A stretch of DNA of 64,000 nucleotides from Ureibacillus sinduriensis BLB-1 = JCM 15800 (GCF_000772955.1 NZ_JPVO01000052.1:62001-126000); one strand, 5' to 3'. Shown: positions 47,004 through 57,027, counted from the stretch's first letter. Numbers and translations: made by a program. The notes: a model not told the origin generated them from the letters alone.

Positions 47004-48785
47004 TTATACGATATATTTTTCTGCTTCGATCAGCTTTTGTGAAGCTTCACGCTTTTTCAAGATCAAGTTATAAGGGTTATTGCGCGTTAGTTTACGAAGT
47101 GCAGAAAGTGTCATTTTTCCTGCATCTCCATCGACTGATGCCAAGATTGTTTCTTTTGCTTCTTTTTCGATTTCAGCAAAGGCTTCTTGACAGAAAATTT
47201 CAGTATAAAGGATCTTTTGCTTGGACTTTTCCGCGCCATCACGCTGAATGGCTTTGGCCGTACGAATGACAGCGGATTCCATTGCATACAGTTGGTTTGC
47301 GATGTTGGCAATGTTAACCAGAACTTCTTGTTCCGCTTCCAGCTTCGCACCAAATCGTTGTGCAGCAACACCTGCTGCCAATACACCAATTTTCTTGGCA
47401 TTTCTCACTAAATATTGTTCCTGTGCCAATGGCTCATCGCTGATTTCTTCAGGCATCAGCATCAATAATTCTTCTTGCAGCTTTTGAGCCACTTGTAGAA
47501 GCGGCAACTCGCCTTTCAATGCTTTTTTCATGAACGTTCCCGGAACGATTAGGCGATTGATTTCATTCGTTCCTTCAAAGATACGGTTAATGCGGGAGTC
47601 ACGGTAGATGCGCTCCACTTCATATTCCGCCATGAAACCATATCCACCATGTAATTGAACCGCCTCATCCGAAATATAATCTAAAGTTTCTGAACCGAAA
47701 ACTTTGGCGATCGAACACTCAATGGCGTATTCAGCAATCGCTCCGGCAATTGCTTTCCCATCTTTTTGTTCCTCTGCCGAAAGCTGGCTTAAACGATCCT
47801 CGAAGTAACCCACTGTGCGATAGTTTAAAGATTCAGAAGCATAAAGATGTGAAGCCATCGTCGCGATTTTTTCTTTTGTTAAGTTGAAGCTTGATAGTGG
47901 TGTCTTGAATTGTTGACGCTGGTTTGTATAAGCGATTGCCAACTCCAGAGCGCGTTTTGAAGCTCCAACAGTCCCGACGCCCAATTTATAGCGCCCGATA
48001 TTTAGAATGTTGAACGCGATGACGTGACCGCGGCCAACTTCACCAAGCAAGTTTTCAACTGGAACTTCCGCGTCTTCCAAAATTAAAGTACGCGTTGAGG
48101 ATGATTTAATCCCCATTTTTTTCTCTTCCGCACCTACGGATACACCAGGAAATTCACGTTCAACAATAAAGGCAGTGAATTTTTCCCCGTCGATTTTTGC
48201 GTAAACAACAAACACGTCCGCGAAACCTGCATTCGTGATCCATTGTTTTTCACCATTCAATACATAGTGCGTACCCGCTTCATTCAACTTCGCAACCGTT
48301 TTTGCTCCAAGTGCATCAGATCCAGAACCAGGTTCCGTCAATGCGTAGGCAGCGATTAATTCCCCTGAAGCAAGTTTCGGCAAGTATTTTGATTTTTGAT
48401 CATGATTGCCGAAAAGAACGATAGGCAATGAACCGATACCAACGTGTGCTCCGTGCGTGATAGAAAAACCACCTGCCGGAGACATTTTTTCCGCGATCAA
48501 TGCAGAGGAGATTTTATCCAATTCCAAGCCTTCATACTCTTCCGGTACATCCGCTGCCAGTAGCCCCAGTTCCCCTGCTTTTTTCAATAAACGCACAGAG
48601 TGTTCGAATTCATGATGCTCCAAATTTTCGATAACGGGCTTTACTTCGTTTTCAACGTAATCCGTCGTTGTTTGGGCAATCATTTTTTGTTCGTCCGTAA
48701 AATCTTCTGGAGTAATGACACGATCTAATTCCACATCTTCAATTAAAAAACTTCCACCTTTAATAATGTTTTTAGTTTGAACCAT
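47004..48785 (-). CDS. fadE: Acyl-CoA dehydrogenase FadE
   Basis: 593 residues from ATG 48783-48785 (GGGGAGG upstream; the 37-residue extension is spurious), equal to the length of B. subtilis FadE. FAD-binding LTEPGSGSDALG, WITNAGFADVF, catalytic-loop QLHGGYGFMAEYEVERIYRDSRI and EGTNEINRLIV; about 200 extra C-terminal residues as in VLCAD-type enzymes. First oxidation step of beta-oxidation. Last in fadN-fadA-fadE. Confidence 0.95.
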   Translation of the reverse strand: MVQTKNIIKGGSFLIEDVELDRVITPEDFTDEQKMIAQTTTDYVENEVKPVIENLEHHEFEHSVRLLKKAGELGLLAADVPEEYEGLELDKISSALIAEKMSPAGGFSITHGAHVGIGSLPIVLFGNHDQKSKYLPKLASGELIAAYALTEPGSGSDALGAKTVAKLNEAGTHYVLNGEKQWITNAGFADVFVVYAKIDGEKFTAFIVEREFPGVSVGAEEKKMGIKSSSTRTLILEDAEVPVENLLGEVGRGHVIAFNILNIGRYKLGVGTVGASKRALELAIAYTNQRQQFKTPLSSFNLTKEKIATMASHLYASESLNYRTVGYFEDRLSQLSAEEQKDGKAIAGAIAEYAIECSIAKVFGSETLDYISDEAVQLHGGYGFMAEYEVERIYRDSRINRIFEGTNEINRLIVPGTFMKKALKGELPLLQVAQKLQEELLMLMPEEISDEPLAQEQYLVRNAKKIGVLAAGVAAQRFGAKLEAEQEVLVNIANIANQLYAMESAVIRTAKAIQRDGAEKSKQKILYTEIFCQEAFAEIEKEAKETILASVDGDAGKMTLSALRKLTRNNPYNLILKKREASQKLIEAEKYIV

Positions 48786-48934
48786 TTTTTCTTCCTCCCC
48801 TTTAGAAATGATAAGTTCCATAATCTCAAGTACTTCCATCCATCTAACCATCACTATAGAAAAGCACAGACAATCGGCCCTTAAAGGCAACGGCACAGTC
48901 GCCTAAGCAGATCGACAATCAGCAAATTTAATAA

Positions 48935-50107
48935 TTATAGAACTTCAATTACGCCTGCAGCGCCCATTCCGCCGCCGATACACATCGTAATTACGCCATA
49001 TTTTTTCCCTTGTCGTTTTAACTCGTGGATTAGCTTCAATGTTAGAATGGCTCCAGTAGCACCAAGTGGATGTCCTAGGGCAATCGCCCCGCCATTGACA
49101 TTGACTTTTTCCATATCAATCCCCAAATGGCGCACCACTTGAATTGATTGCGACGCAAAGGCTTCATTCAGTTCCCACAAGTCGATATCATCTTGAGATA
49201 GACCTGCAATTTTCAAAGCTTTTGGCACCGCTTCGATAGGACCAATACCCATCACTTCCGGTGGCACTCCGCCCACTGCAAATCCTAAAAACTTCGCCAT
49301 CGGTTTTAACCCTTGATTTTCTGCTTCTTCCCGATCCATGACAAGGACCGCTGCAGCTCCGTCCGAAGTTTGAGAAGAATTCCCTGCTGTTACGGAACCC
49401 TTCACGTTAAATGCGGGACGCAATTTCCCAAGGCCTTCCATGGATGTACCCGGACGAACCCCTTCATCTGTATCAAAGGTAAATGTTCTGGACTGCAATT
49501 TATGATTCTCGTCCACAAAATGCTGAACGACTTCAACAGGTACAATTTCATCTTTGAATTTACCTGCCTTGATGGCTTTCTCTGCTAGTTCATGTGAACG
49601 CACCGCAAAAGCATCCTGGTCTTCCCTGCTTACCTCATAACGATTCGCTACTTCTTCAGCAGTATGACCCATGCTCATGTAATATTGAGGTGCTTCTTCA
49701 GCCAATTTCGGATTGAGACGGACCGTGTTCCCCGTCATCGGGATCATGCTCATCGACTCGACTCCCCCCGCTAGGATGGCCTTCGAGTGACCCAACATGA
49801 TACGTTCTGCCGCATAGGCAATGGCTTGCAATCCTGAAGAACAAAAGCGGTTAATTGTAATAGCCGGCGTTGAATCCGGAAGTCCGGCCAATGCACCGAT
49901 ATTACGTGCAACATTCATCCCCTGTTCAGCTTCCGGCATTGCACACCCCATTATAAGATCGTCGATGGGACCTTCATAGCCAGCTCTTTTTAATGTTTCT
50001 TTTACTACGACTGCCCCAAAGTCATCAGGACGTACAGTAGCAAGAGATCCTTTTTTCGCCTTCGCAATCGGCGTTCTGGCTCCTGCTACAATTACGGCTT
50101 CGCGCAT
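48935..50107 (-). CDS. fadA: 3-ketoacyl-CoA thiolase FadA
   Basis: 390 residues from ATG 50105-50107. Active-site Cys in NRFCSSGLQAIAYAA (about 88), NVNGGAIALGHPLGATGA (His) and CIGGGMGAAGVIE (Cys). Cleaves 3-ketoacyl-CoA to acetyl-CoA. Second in the operon. Confidence 0.96.
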   Translation of the reverse strand: MREAVIVAGARTPIAKAKKGSLATVRPDDFGAVVVKETLKRAGYEGPIDDLIMGCAMPEAEQGMNVARNIGALAGLPDSTPAITINRFCSSGLQAIAYAAERIMLGHSKAILAGGVESMSMIPMTGNTVRLNPKLAEEAPQYYMSMGHTAEEVANRYEVSREDQDAFAVRSHELAEKAIKAGKFKDEIVPVEVVQHFVDENHKLQSRTFTFDTDEGVRPGTSMEGLGKLRPAFNVKGSVTAGNSSQTSDGAAAVLVMDREEAENQGLKPMAKFLGFAVGGVPPEVMGIGPIEAVPKALKIAGLSQDDIDLWELNEAFASQSIQVVRHLGIDMEKVNVNGGAIALGHPLGATGAILTLKLIHELKRQGKKYGVITMCIGGGMGAAGVIEVL

Positions 50108-50183
50108 TTGTGTATCCCCCTTATTCATTGCTTTTGTCAATTTTTATTATTTTTCAATTTTTATACCGATTCAGATTCATAGT

Positions 50184-52568
50184 TTAGTTACGCAGCGGCT
50201 TACCTTTAATTAGCATGTGCTGCATTCTCGCTTGGGACTTCGGATCGGCTATAAGCTGTAAAAATGCCTCTCGCTCCAAGTTTAATAAATAATCCTCCGT
50301 TACCTCTGTTCCGTATGGCACAAGACCCCCAGCGATGACAAAAGCCAGCTTCTTCGCAATTTTCAGGTCATGCTCACTGATAAAGCCTGATTGGAACATA
50401 CCTTGTGCTCCAAGTAAAAGCGTTGCATAGCCCGGAGCTCCAACTACCTTCACCTTTTTAGCGGCCGGTGCAGTATAGCCGGCATCCCAAAGCGAAATTA
50501 CAGCCTGTTTTGCATCATAGATTAAATGGTCCGGATTAACTGAAATTCCATCGGCAAAGCTTAGGAAATTATTATCGCGTGCTTCTTCGCCTGATGTAGA
50601 AACAGTAGCCATCGCAATTGTTTCAAACACTTTATTGGCAATTGCTTGATAATCAATTTCTACTCCGTTTGGTAGACCTTTCAGGAATTTTTCATAGAGA
50701 GCCAGGTTGCCACCGCCACCTGGAATTAAGCCTACTCCTACTTCAACCAAGCCCATATACGTTTCACTGGATGCTTGAATGTGGGCAGCCGGTAAACAAA
50801 CTTCCGATCCTCCACCCAACGTCATCCCAAAAGGTGCAGCAACAACCGGTTTTGAACTGTATTTCACCCTTCGCATCGCTTTTTGGAATGTACGGATTGT
50901 ATAATCCAATTCGAAAATATTGTCATCTTGGGCTTCCATCAATATCATGCCTAGGTTAGCACCGACACAGAAGTTTTTTCCTTGGTTTCCGATAACAAGC
51001 CCTTTATAATTGTCCTCCACTTCATCTATTGCAAAGTTGAGCATTTGAATAATATCAAGACCGATTGCGTTTGATTTGGAATGGAACTCCAGTAATGCAA
51101 CCCCGTCTCCCAAATCTATTAAGCTAGCACCAGAATTTGATTTAATAACACCATGTTTTTTCTTGTAGCGTTTTAAGTCGATTACTTTTTCATTAACCGG
51201 GACCTTGACATATTCAGCCCCATTGTAATAAGCCAAATCGCCATCTATTTCTGCATAGAACGATTCAAAGCCTTGAGATAAAAATTCCTTAACGAAGCCA
51301 GGGACTTTTCGGCCTTCGGATTCCATTTTTTCTACAGACTGTTTCACCCCGATGGCATCCCACATTTCAAATGGACCTTGTGACCAGCCGAATCCCCATT
51401 TCATGGCATTGTCGATTTCAACAATACTATCCGCAATCACACCTGTCATTTCCGCGGAGTAAATTAATGTTGGAGCGAAGATGTTCCATAATAATTCACC
51501 TGTACGATCGTTGGCATAAACTAGAGTCTTAACTTTATTTGACAGCCCTTTTGTTTGTTTTGCCATTTCAATGGAAGGTGTCTGTAACTTTTTCGCCGGC
51601 ACATACTCCATCGTAGCAGGATCGATTTCAAGTATTTCCTTACCTTTTTTCAAGAAGAAACCTTGCCCGGATTTCGCACCCAACCAGCCATTTTCCACCA
51701 TTTTTGTCATTACTTCCGGCAGTTCAAACACTTTTTGTTCTTCGCCATTTGTTTGATCAAAGACCGTTTTGGCCACGTGCAGGAAAGTATCTAGTCCCAC
51801 TACATCCAAAGTTCTGAAAGTTGCTGATTTCGCACGGCCAATTAGTGTGCCGGTCACCGAATCGACCTCACCGACTGAATAGCCACGGTCCAACATCTCC
51901 CTTAGCGTAATCAACAATCCGTATGTGCCGATCCGATTTGCAACAAAGTTTGGCGTATCTTTCCCGATTACCACACCTTTCCCCAGCACATCTTCGGCAA
52001 AAGTTTTCATAAAGGATACAACTTCAGGTGAAGTTTGTTTGGTTGGAATGACTTCCAAAAGTTTTAAGTATCTTGGTGGATTAAAGAAATGCGTGCCTAA
52101 AAAGTGCGTCTGGAAATCCTCCGAACGCCCTTCAACCATGGCGTTCACACTAATGCCGGATGTATTCGAACTAATAATTGTCCCAGGTTTACGGACTGAA
52201 TCCACCCGCTCAAATAGATTCTTCTTAATGTCCAGATTTTCTACGACCACTTCGATAATCCAGTCTACTTCTTTGATTTTTTCTAAATCATCGTCAAAAT
52301 TCCCCGCAGTAATAAGCGCTAAATTTTTCTTTGAAGTGAGTGGTGCTGGTTTATGTTTCAATAGCTTTTGAACCGCACTCGCCGCAAAGCGATTTCGAAC
52401 AGCAGGGTGTTCTAATGTAAGCCCTTTCGCTTCTTCATCCTTTGTTAACTCTCTTGGAACAATATCCAATAATAATGTAGGAATCCCGATATTCGCCAAA
52501 TGTGCTGCAATTCCAGATCCCATTACCCCTGAACCGAGTACTGCCGCTTTTTGAATTTTGTAAGACAT
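50184..52568 (-). CDS. fadN: 3-hydroxyacyl-CoA dehydrogenase / enoyl-CoA hydratase FadN
   Basis: 794 residues from ATG 52566-52568 (AAGGGGG upstream). NAD motif VLGSGVMGSGIAAHLANIG at the start, the dehydrogenase signature TNVSGIS-like region and GKGVVIGKDTPNFVANRIG, then a C-terminal crotonase-type domain (GNQGKNFCVGANL, GMTLGGGSEV, EVGVGLIPGGGG). Order dehydrogenase-hydratase is the reverse of E. coli FadB. First gene of fadNAE, with a FadR operator upstream. Confidence 0.95.
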   Translation of the reverse strand: MSYKIQKAAVLGSGVMGSGIAAHLANIGIPTLLLDIVPRELTKDEEAKGLTLEHPAVRNRFAASAVQKLLKHKPAPLTSKKNLALITAGNFDDDLEKIKEVDWIIEVVVENLDIKKNLFERVDSVRKPGTIISSNTSGISVNAMVEGRSEDFQTHFLGTHFFNPPRYLKLLEVIPTKQTSPEVVSFMKTFAEDVLGKGVVIGKDTPNFVANRIGTYGLLITLREMLDRGYSVGEVDSVTGTLIGRAKSATFRTLDVVGLDTFLHVAKTVFDQTNGEEQKVFELPEVMTKMVENGWLGAKSGQGFFLKKGKEILEIDPATMEYVPAKKLQTPSIEMAKQTKGLSNKVKTLVYANDRTGELLWNIFAPTLIYSAEMTGVIADSIVEIDNAMKWGFGWSQGPFEMWDAIGVKQSVEKMESEGRKVPGFVKEFLSQGFESFYAEIDGDLAYYNGAEYVKVPVNEKVIDLKRYKKKHGVIKSNSGASLIDLGDGVALLEFHSKSNAIGLDIIQMLNFAIDEVEDNYKGLVIGNQGKNFCVGANLGMILMEAQDDNIFELDYTIRTFQKAMRRVKYSSKPVVAAPFGMTLGGGSEVCLPAAHIQASSETYMGLVEVGVGLIPGGGGNLALYEKFLKGLPNGVEIDYQAIANKVFETIAMATVSTSGEEARDNNFLSFADGISVNPDHLIYDAKQAVISLWDAGYTAPAAKKVKVVGAPGYATLLLGAQGMFQSGFISEHDLKIAKKLAFVIAGGLVPYGTEVTEDYLLNLEREAFLQLIADPKSQARMQHMLIKGKPLRN

Positions 52569-52588
52569 AAACATCCCCCTTAATCCCT

Positions 52589-52606
52589 TGAATGAATACT
52601 CATTCA
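52589..52606. promoter_or_regulatory. FadR operator of the fadNAE operon
   Basis: TGAATGAATACTCATTCA fits the Bacillus FadR (TetR family) consensus TGAATGANTANTCATTCA at every fixed position. It sits 20 bases before fadN; long-chain acyl-CoA should release the repressor. Confidence 0.9.
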
Positions 52607-52846
52607 TTTTATAACGAAAAAAAATAAATTCACTGATTTCAATTCATTAAAACACTTTTTCTGTTCTTAGTGTAGATGATTTCCTTAAATATAGCAATAT
52701 ATTTTAACTTAATTTTCTAAAAATATGATTGATTTATTATATAATTACTAGATTGGTTAATATTTTATGAATCATTGTTCATTAAGTCAAATTACTTTTC
52801 CCCTTAATTTAAAATGTGTACACTACATATAAGGAGAGTGATTATT

Positions 52847-53164
52847 ATGCAAAACATTACAACAAATGAGCAATTCAGCGAAATTATCGCTTCAGAACAA
52901 CCGGTTATCGTAAAATTTTATGCAGGTTGGTGCCCGGACTGCACACGCATGAATATGTTTATTGATCCAATCATTGAAGAATACAGCCAATACACATGGT
53001 ATGAAATTAACCGTGATGATTTTCCTGAATTAGCAGAAAAATATCAAGTAATGGGTATTCCAAGTTTATTAATCTTCAAAAACAGTGAAAAATTGGCTCA
53101 CTTACACAGTGCGAACGCAAAATCTCCGGAAGATGTAAAAGAATTCCTGAACGCACAAGGCTAA
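52847..53164 (+). CDS. Thioredoxin family protein
   Basis: 105 residues from ATG 52847 (AAGGAGAG upstream). YAGWCPDCTRMN active site (WCPDC) and cis-Pro in MGIPSLLIF. Resembles B. subtilis YdbP-type cytosolic thioredoxins. Monocistronic, followed by a terminator. Confidence 0.88.
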   Translation: MQNITTNEQFSEIIASEQPVIVKFYAGWCPDCTRMNMFIDPIIEEYSQYTWYEINRDDFPELAEKYQVMGIPSLLIFKNSEKLAHLHSANAKSPEDVKEFLNAQG

Positions 53165-53177
53165 TTGTTAGATTGAT

Positions 53178-53217
53178 AGCTATGAATAGGTATTGCTACT
53201 CTATTCATAGCTTTTTC
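53178..53217 (+). terminator. Terminator of the thioredoxin gene
   Basis: AGCTATGAATAG / CTATTCATAGCT followed by TTTTTCTTTT. Confidence 0.88.
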
Positions 53218-53273
53218 TTTTAAGTTGCGCCCATGTTGATAAATACTAGATGAACATTAAGGAGATAGATAAG

Positions 53274-53477
53274 ATGCCTTATGTAAATATCAAGATTACA
53301 AATGAAGATGTGACACCAGAAAAAAAAGCTGCCCTCATCAAGGGAGCAACCCAATTGCTGGTGGACGTACTCGGTAAAAATCCAGCCACGACAGTAGTTG
53401 TCATAGACGAAGTCGACACTGACAATTGGGGCATCGCCGGGGAAACTGTAACAAAAAGAAGAAAAGAAGGAAAATAG
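53274..53477 (+). CDS. 4-oxalocrotonate tautomerase family protein
   Basis: 67 residues from ATG 53274 (AAGGAGATAG upstream), so the mature protein starts with the catalytic Pro (PYVNIKITNEDVTPEKK). LVDVLGKNPATTVVVIDEVDTDNWGIAGE is the standard 4-OT body. The physiological substrate in Bacilli is not known. Followed by a terminator at 53491. Confidence 0.92.
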   Translation: MPYVNIKITNEDVTPEKKAALIKGATQLLVDVLGKNPATTVVVIDEVDTDNWGIAGETVTKRRKEGK

Positions 53478-53490
53478 TTGGTTGTATGAG

Positions 53491-53518
53491 GTGGAAAATT
53501 TCATTTTCCACTTTTTTT
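53491..53518 (+). terminator. Terminator of the tautomerase gene
   Basis: GTGGAAAAT / ATTTTCCAC with a 3-nt loop, then seven T. Confidence 0.85.
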
Positions 53519-53554
53519 AATTTAAAGTATTTTCTCTTCTTTCAACACCTGCAG

Positions 53555-54565
53555 TATCTTCTGTCCTATAAAAGCCTGGTTCGGGACATTTTCGGTTTTG
53601 TCACTTTACAGCTTGGTACTTGACATTTTGCTTGATTCTTCAGTTGGTTTTGTCACTTTATAGCTTGCTTCGGGACAGTTCAACTGAACCTTCGATTTGT
53701 TTTGTCACCTTACAGCTTGCTTTGTGACAGTTCCCCTCATCCTACAATTTATTTTGTCACCTTATAGCTTACTTCGGGACAGTTCAACTGACCCTTCAGT
53801 TTGTTTTGTCGCTTTACAGCTTGCTTCGTTACATTTCAACTGATCCTTCAGTTTGTTTTGTCACTTTACAGCTCGCTTCGGGACAGTTCCCCTGATTCTT
53901 CAGTTGGTTTTGTCACCTTACAGCTTGCTACGGGACAGTTTCCTTCATCCTACAATTTGTTTTGTCACTTTATAGCTTGCTTGGTGACATTTCAACTGAC
54001 CCTTCGATTTGTTTTGTCACATTACTGCTTGCTTCGTGACACTTCCCCTGATTCTTCAGTTGGTTTTGTCACCTTACAGCTTGCTTCGTGACACTTCCCC
54101 TGATCCTTCAACCCGGTTTGTCACTTTACAGATTGGTTCTTGACATTTTCCCTGACCCTTCAATCTGTTTTGTCACTTTACAGCTTGCTTCGGGACAGTT
54201 CCCCTGATTCTTCAGTTGGTTTTGTCACTTTACAGCTTGCTTCGGGACATTTCAACTGACCCTTCAACCCGGTTTGTCACTTTACAGCTTGGTTCTTGAC
54301 ATTTTCCCTGACCCTTCAATCTGTTTTGTCACTTTACAGCTTGCTTCATGACACTTCCCCTGATTCTTCAGTTGGTTTTGTCACTTTACAGCTTGCTTCG
54401 GGACAGTTCCGCTGAACCTTCAGCCCGGTTTGTCACTTTACAGCTTGCTTTGTGACAGTTCCCCTCATCCTTCAGTTTGTTTTGTCACTTTATAGCTTGG
54501 TTCGGGACACTTCCCCTGACCCTTCAGCCCGGTTTGTCACTTTACAGCTTGGTTCATGGCACTTC
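53555..54565. repeat. Tandem array: 19 copies of an exact 52-bp unit plus a truncated copy
   Basis: TTTTGTC-type unit starts occur at 53596, 53648, 53700 and every 52 bases to 54532 with no length change. A degenerate copy before 53596 is 15 bases short. Each unit has TGTCAC (unit positions 4-9) and GTGACA or GGGACA (25-30), an inverted pair whose centres are 21 bp apart, then a variable tail (CTGATTCTTCAGTTGG, CTGACCCTTCAACCCGG-type, CTCATCCTACAATTTG-type). No coding: 52 is not a multiple of three and no ribosome binding site is present. Confidence 0.92.
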
Positions 54566-54640
54566 CCGTGCTCTTTAGCCATATTTATCAAAACAACAGC
54601 TATTTAAATCACAGTATCCCCCTCTTGCCCTAATCATTCA

Positions 54641-55357
54641 TTATAAACTCGAACCAAGCTTATGGCTCTCAATCCCCAATAGCTCGTAGATTTCTGCTAG
54701 TTTGCGGATTTCATAAGTTGGGGTAATTACAGGGTGTTGAAAGTCCTGCTCCAACAAGTTGATCCAGCATGTATCGATTTCGGCATTCCAGCCGCCCGTT
54801 ACGTCGGCACTGAAGGAATCGCCGATAATCAAGGTCCTCTTCAAGTCGAGGTTTTCAATTTGAGAAAATACACTATCAAAGAATTCTTTCATTGGTTTTT
54901 GATAGCCAGTATCTTCTGAGACAAACACTTTTTTGAAGTACGGGGCAAGACCCGAATCTTTCAACCGTTTATGCTGCGTGTAGGACGCTCCATTTGACAC
55001 AATATATAAGTCGAATTCCGTATGTAGTCTTTGAATCAATTCCACAGCACCTTCCATTAAATGATGCCCCTCGGATAAATACTTTCGATAGTTCTGTTCC
55101 AGAGCGACCCCATCCACCTCGATTCCATAGTGCTGAAATAGAAGGGCAAAACGTGTATTCACGACTTCCTCACGATCTATTTCATCATTTTCATAGGCTT
55201 TCCATAAGGACGAATTCAATTTTTTATAATTGTCTTTTATTTCAGGTGTTAATGTATACTGCTGGTCTTTGAATAGCTTTTGAAGGGCCACTTCTTCCGA
55301 TGCCCGAAAATCCAGTAATGTGTCATCCAAATCAAATAACAAGGTGTTGTATTTCAC
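54641..55357 (-). CDS. HAD hydrolase, YjjG/YfnB-type nucleotidase
   Basis: 238 residues from GTG 55355-55357 (GGGGGAG upstream; a 65-residue extension is spurious). HAD motifs: I LLFDLDDTLLDF, II IVSNGA, III KP in YQKPMKEFF, IV GDSFSADVTGGWNAEIDTCW. The YjjG group hydrolyses pyrimidine (often damaged) nucleoside monophosphates; the assignment to that group is inference. Confidence 0.88.
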   Translation of the reverse strand: MKYNTLLFDLDDTLLDFRASEEVALQKLFKDQQYTLTPEIKDNYKKLNSSLWKAYENDEIDREEVVNTRFALLFQHYGIEVDGVALEQNYRKYLSEGHHLMEGAVELIQRLHTEFDLYIVSNGASYTQHKRLKDSGLAPYFKKVFVSEDTGYQKPMKEFFDSVFSQIENLDLKRTLIIGDSFSADVTGGWNAEIDTCWINLLEQDFQHPVITPTYEIRKLAEIYELLGIESHKLGSSL

Positions 55358-55467
55358 TATGCTGCTCCCCCTTATTTCTAACTCAATATATATATTCCTA
55401 ATAAAATTATAGCATTCTTTTGTACACCATCCCTTATATCCCATATGATATAAAAAGAGGTGATAAA

Positions 55468-55980
55468 ATGAAAATCCAGCTAAATGTACAAGGCATATCT
55501 CAATATAGCATGGACGTAAACCCGAAGTTTCAAAACTCTGCCTGTGGGCCAACTACAGTATTTGTCATATTAAATTATCACGCTCATCAGGCATCAACGG
55601 AAAAAGACATCAATGAACTTTATAAGCTGCTTGGCGGAACGAGAATTGGATTATTTTCATGGCGCCTCATAAAAAACTTACGAAAACTATTAGGCTCAAG
55701 CTGGAATATATCACGCTGTACACTCGCCGAAAGCTTGAAAGAACTCGAAGCTGGAAGGCCCGTTGCCATGAAGTTTGATAAACACTTTTCTTTCCAATGG
55801 TTCGCAAAACCAACATTCAAATACCATTGGGTCCCTCTGATTGGATATGAACTCACAGATAACGAACTATACTTGATTCTTCATGATAATGGCGGACGAA
55901 ATCGAGAAAGCCAAATTAGCAAGGTTCGCTATGCGGAAAACTATAAAGTATTAAGTTTCGTAAAAATAGAGCCGAAGTGA
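55468..55980 (+). CDS. Peptidase C39-like (papain-fold) protein
   Basis: 170 residues from ATG 55468 (AGAGGTGATAAA upstream). Catalytic Cys in QNSACGPTTVFVILNYH (about residue 27) and His in KYHWVPLIGYELTDNE, with Asp in LILHDNGG, the triad of C39-like peptidases. No signal peptide, no membrane segment and no ABC domain, so it is not a bacteriocin exporter part. Cytosolic role unknown. Convergent with the exonuclease gene; a GAGCCG/CGGCTC hairpin spans its stop. Confidence 0.8.
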   Translation: MKIQLNVQGISQYSMDVNPKFQNSACGPTTVFVILNYHAHQASTEKDINELYKLLGGTRIGLFSWRLIKNLRKLLGSSWNISRCTLAESLKELEAGRPVAMKFDKHFSFQWFAKPTFKYHWVPLIGYELTDNELYLILHDNGGRNRESQISKVRYAENYKVLSFVKIEPK

Positions 55981-56007
55981 TTAAAAAAATCACCCCGGCT
56001 CATCAAT

Positions 56008-56901
56008 TTACACCAATGAATATAAAGTTTTTGCATGTTTTGCAATCAGGCTGTACCCTTTTTCTTGAAGACGATCAAAAGTTTCTTGTGCGTAATCATT
56101 TAATGTCAGTTCTTCCAATGCGGCGTCGATTTGCATTTCCCTCTCAATCTTGGCTAGTTGATGGGATAGCTTGAGCATTTCAAGATTGTCGCTAATCTTA
56201 TTGCGTTGGGCAGGTTTAAGAGCATCCAGGTTTTCAAGCACCCCGTCGATGGATCCGTAGTTCTGAATCAACTGTAATGCGGTTTTAGGTCCGATTCCTT
56301 TAACACCAGGATATCCGTCACTTGTGTCGCCCATAAAAGCCTTCACTTCAGCGAATTTGTACGGCTCGATCAAGTACTCTTCCTTAAAGCGTTGTTCCGA
56401 ATAAACATCGTATTCAGAATATCCTTTCTTTGTAAAGGCAATTTGTGTTGATGGGTTCAATAACTGGAGCAAATCTTTATCACCGGAAATTACCGTAATC
56501 GAGGCTTCATCCTTCCATTTCTCTATCATGGAACCGATCATATCATCGGCTTCCATTCCAATTTCACCAAAGTTTTGCCATCCGATCATTTCCGATACTT
56601 CTTTTGCCATATCAAACTGAGGAAGCATTTCTTCGGGTGGTGCCGGACGATTCGCTTTATAGCCATCGAAAATTTCATTCCGGAATGTTTGTGCCCCCAT
56701 ATCCCAGCAAACGGCTAAATGCGTCGGTTTATAGATCGATTGTGCAGTTAATACATGGCGGGCAAAGCCTTGCACCCCGTTTGACGGTGTTCCGTCAGCC
56801 AAACGAATATAGTGCCCCATCGCGCTCGAGGCAAAAAAGGAACGAAACAACAGTGCCATTCCATCAACAATCAAAAGATGCGGTTTTATAGTAGTCATCA
56901 T
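56008..56901 (-). CDS. ypcP: 5'-3' exonuclease (YpcP type)
   Basis: 297 residues, ATG with GAGAGG seven bases upstream. FEN/Pol I-type nuclease: LLIVDGMALLFRSFF, EIGMEADDMIGSM, VISGDKDLLQLL, GDTSDGYPGVKGIGPKTALQLI (helix-3-turn). It resembles the free-standing homologue of the Pol I N-domain that removes RNA primers. Confidence 0.92.
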   Translation of the reverse strand: MMTTIKPHLLIVDGMALLFRSFFASSAMGHYIRLADGTPSNGVQGFARHVLTAQSIYKPTHLAVCWDMGAQTFRNEIFDGYKANRPAPPEEMLPQFDMAKEVSEMIGWQNFGEIGMEADDMIGSMIEKWKDEASITVISGDKDLLQLLNPSTQIAFTKKGYSEYDVYSEQRFKEEYLIEPYKFAEVKAFMGDTSDGYPGVKGIGPKTALQLIQNYGSIDGVLENLDALKPAQRNKISDNLEMLKLSHQLAKIEREMQIDAALEELTLNDYAQETFDRLQEKGYSLIAKHAKTLYSLV

Positions 56902-57027
56902 GAAAAATCCTCTCTAAATCTATTGGTCTTATTATAACAAAATTAAAACAAGATTAGATGACAATAAAATTGTTAATTAATTCGCATATCAATATACTGT
57001 AGGGATAAATGGAAATTGATTCTCTAT

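Noticed and set aside
53801..54091. Repeat protein encoded in the 52-bp array
   Set aside because: 52 is not divisible by three, so the frame rotates; no ribosome binding site; open frames follow from repeat composition.
53596..54565. CRISPR array
   Set aside because: The whole 52-bp unit is repeated; there are no unique spacers and no cas genes. It is a tandem repeat.
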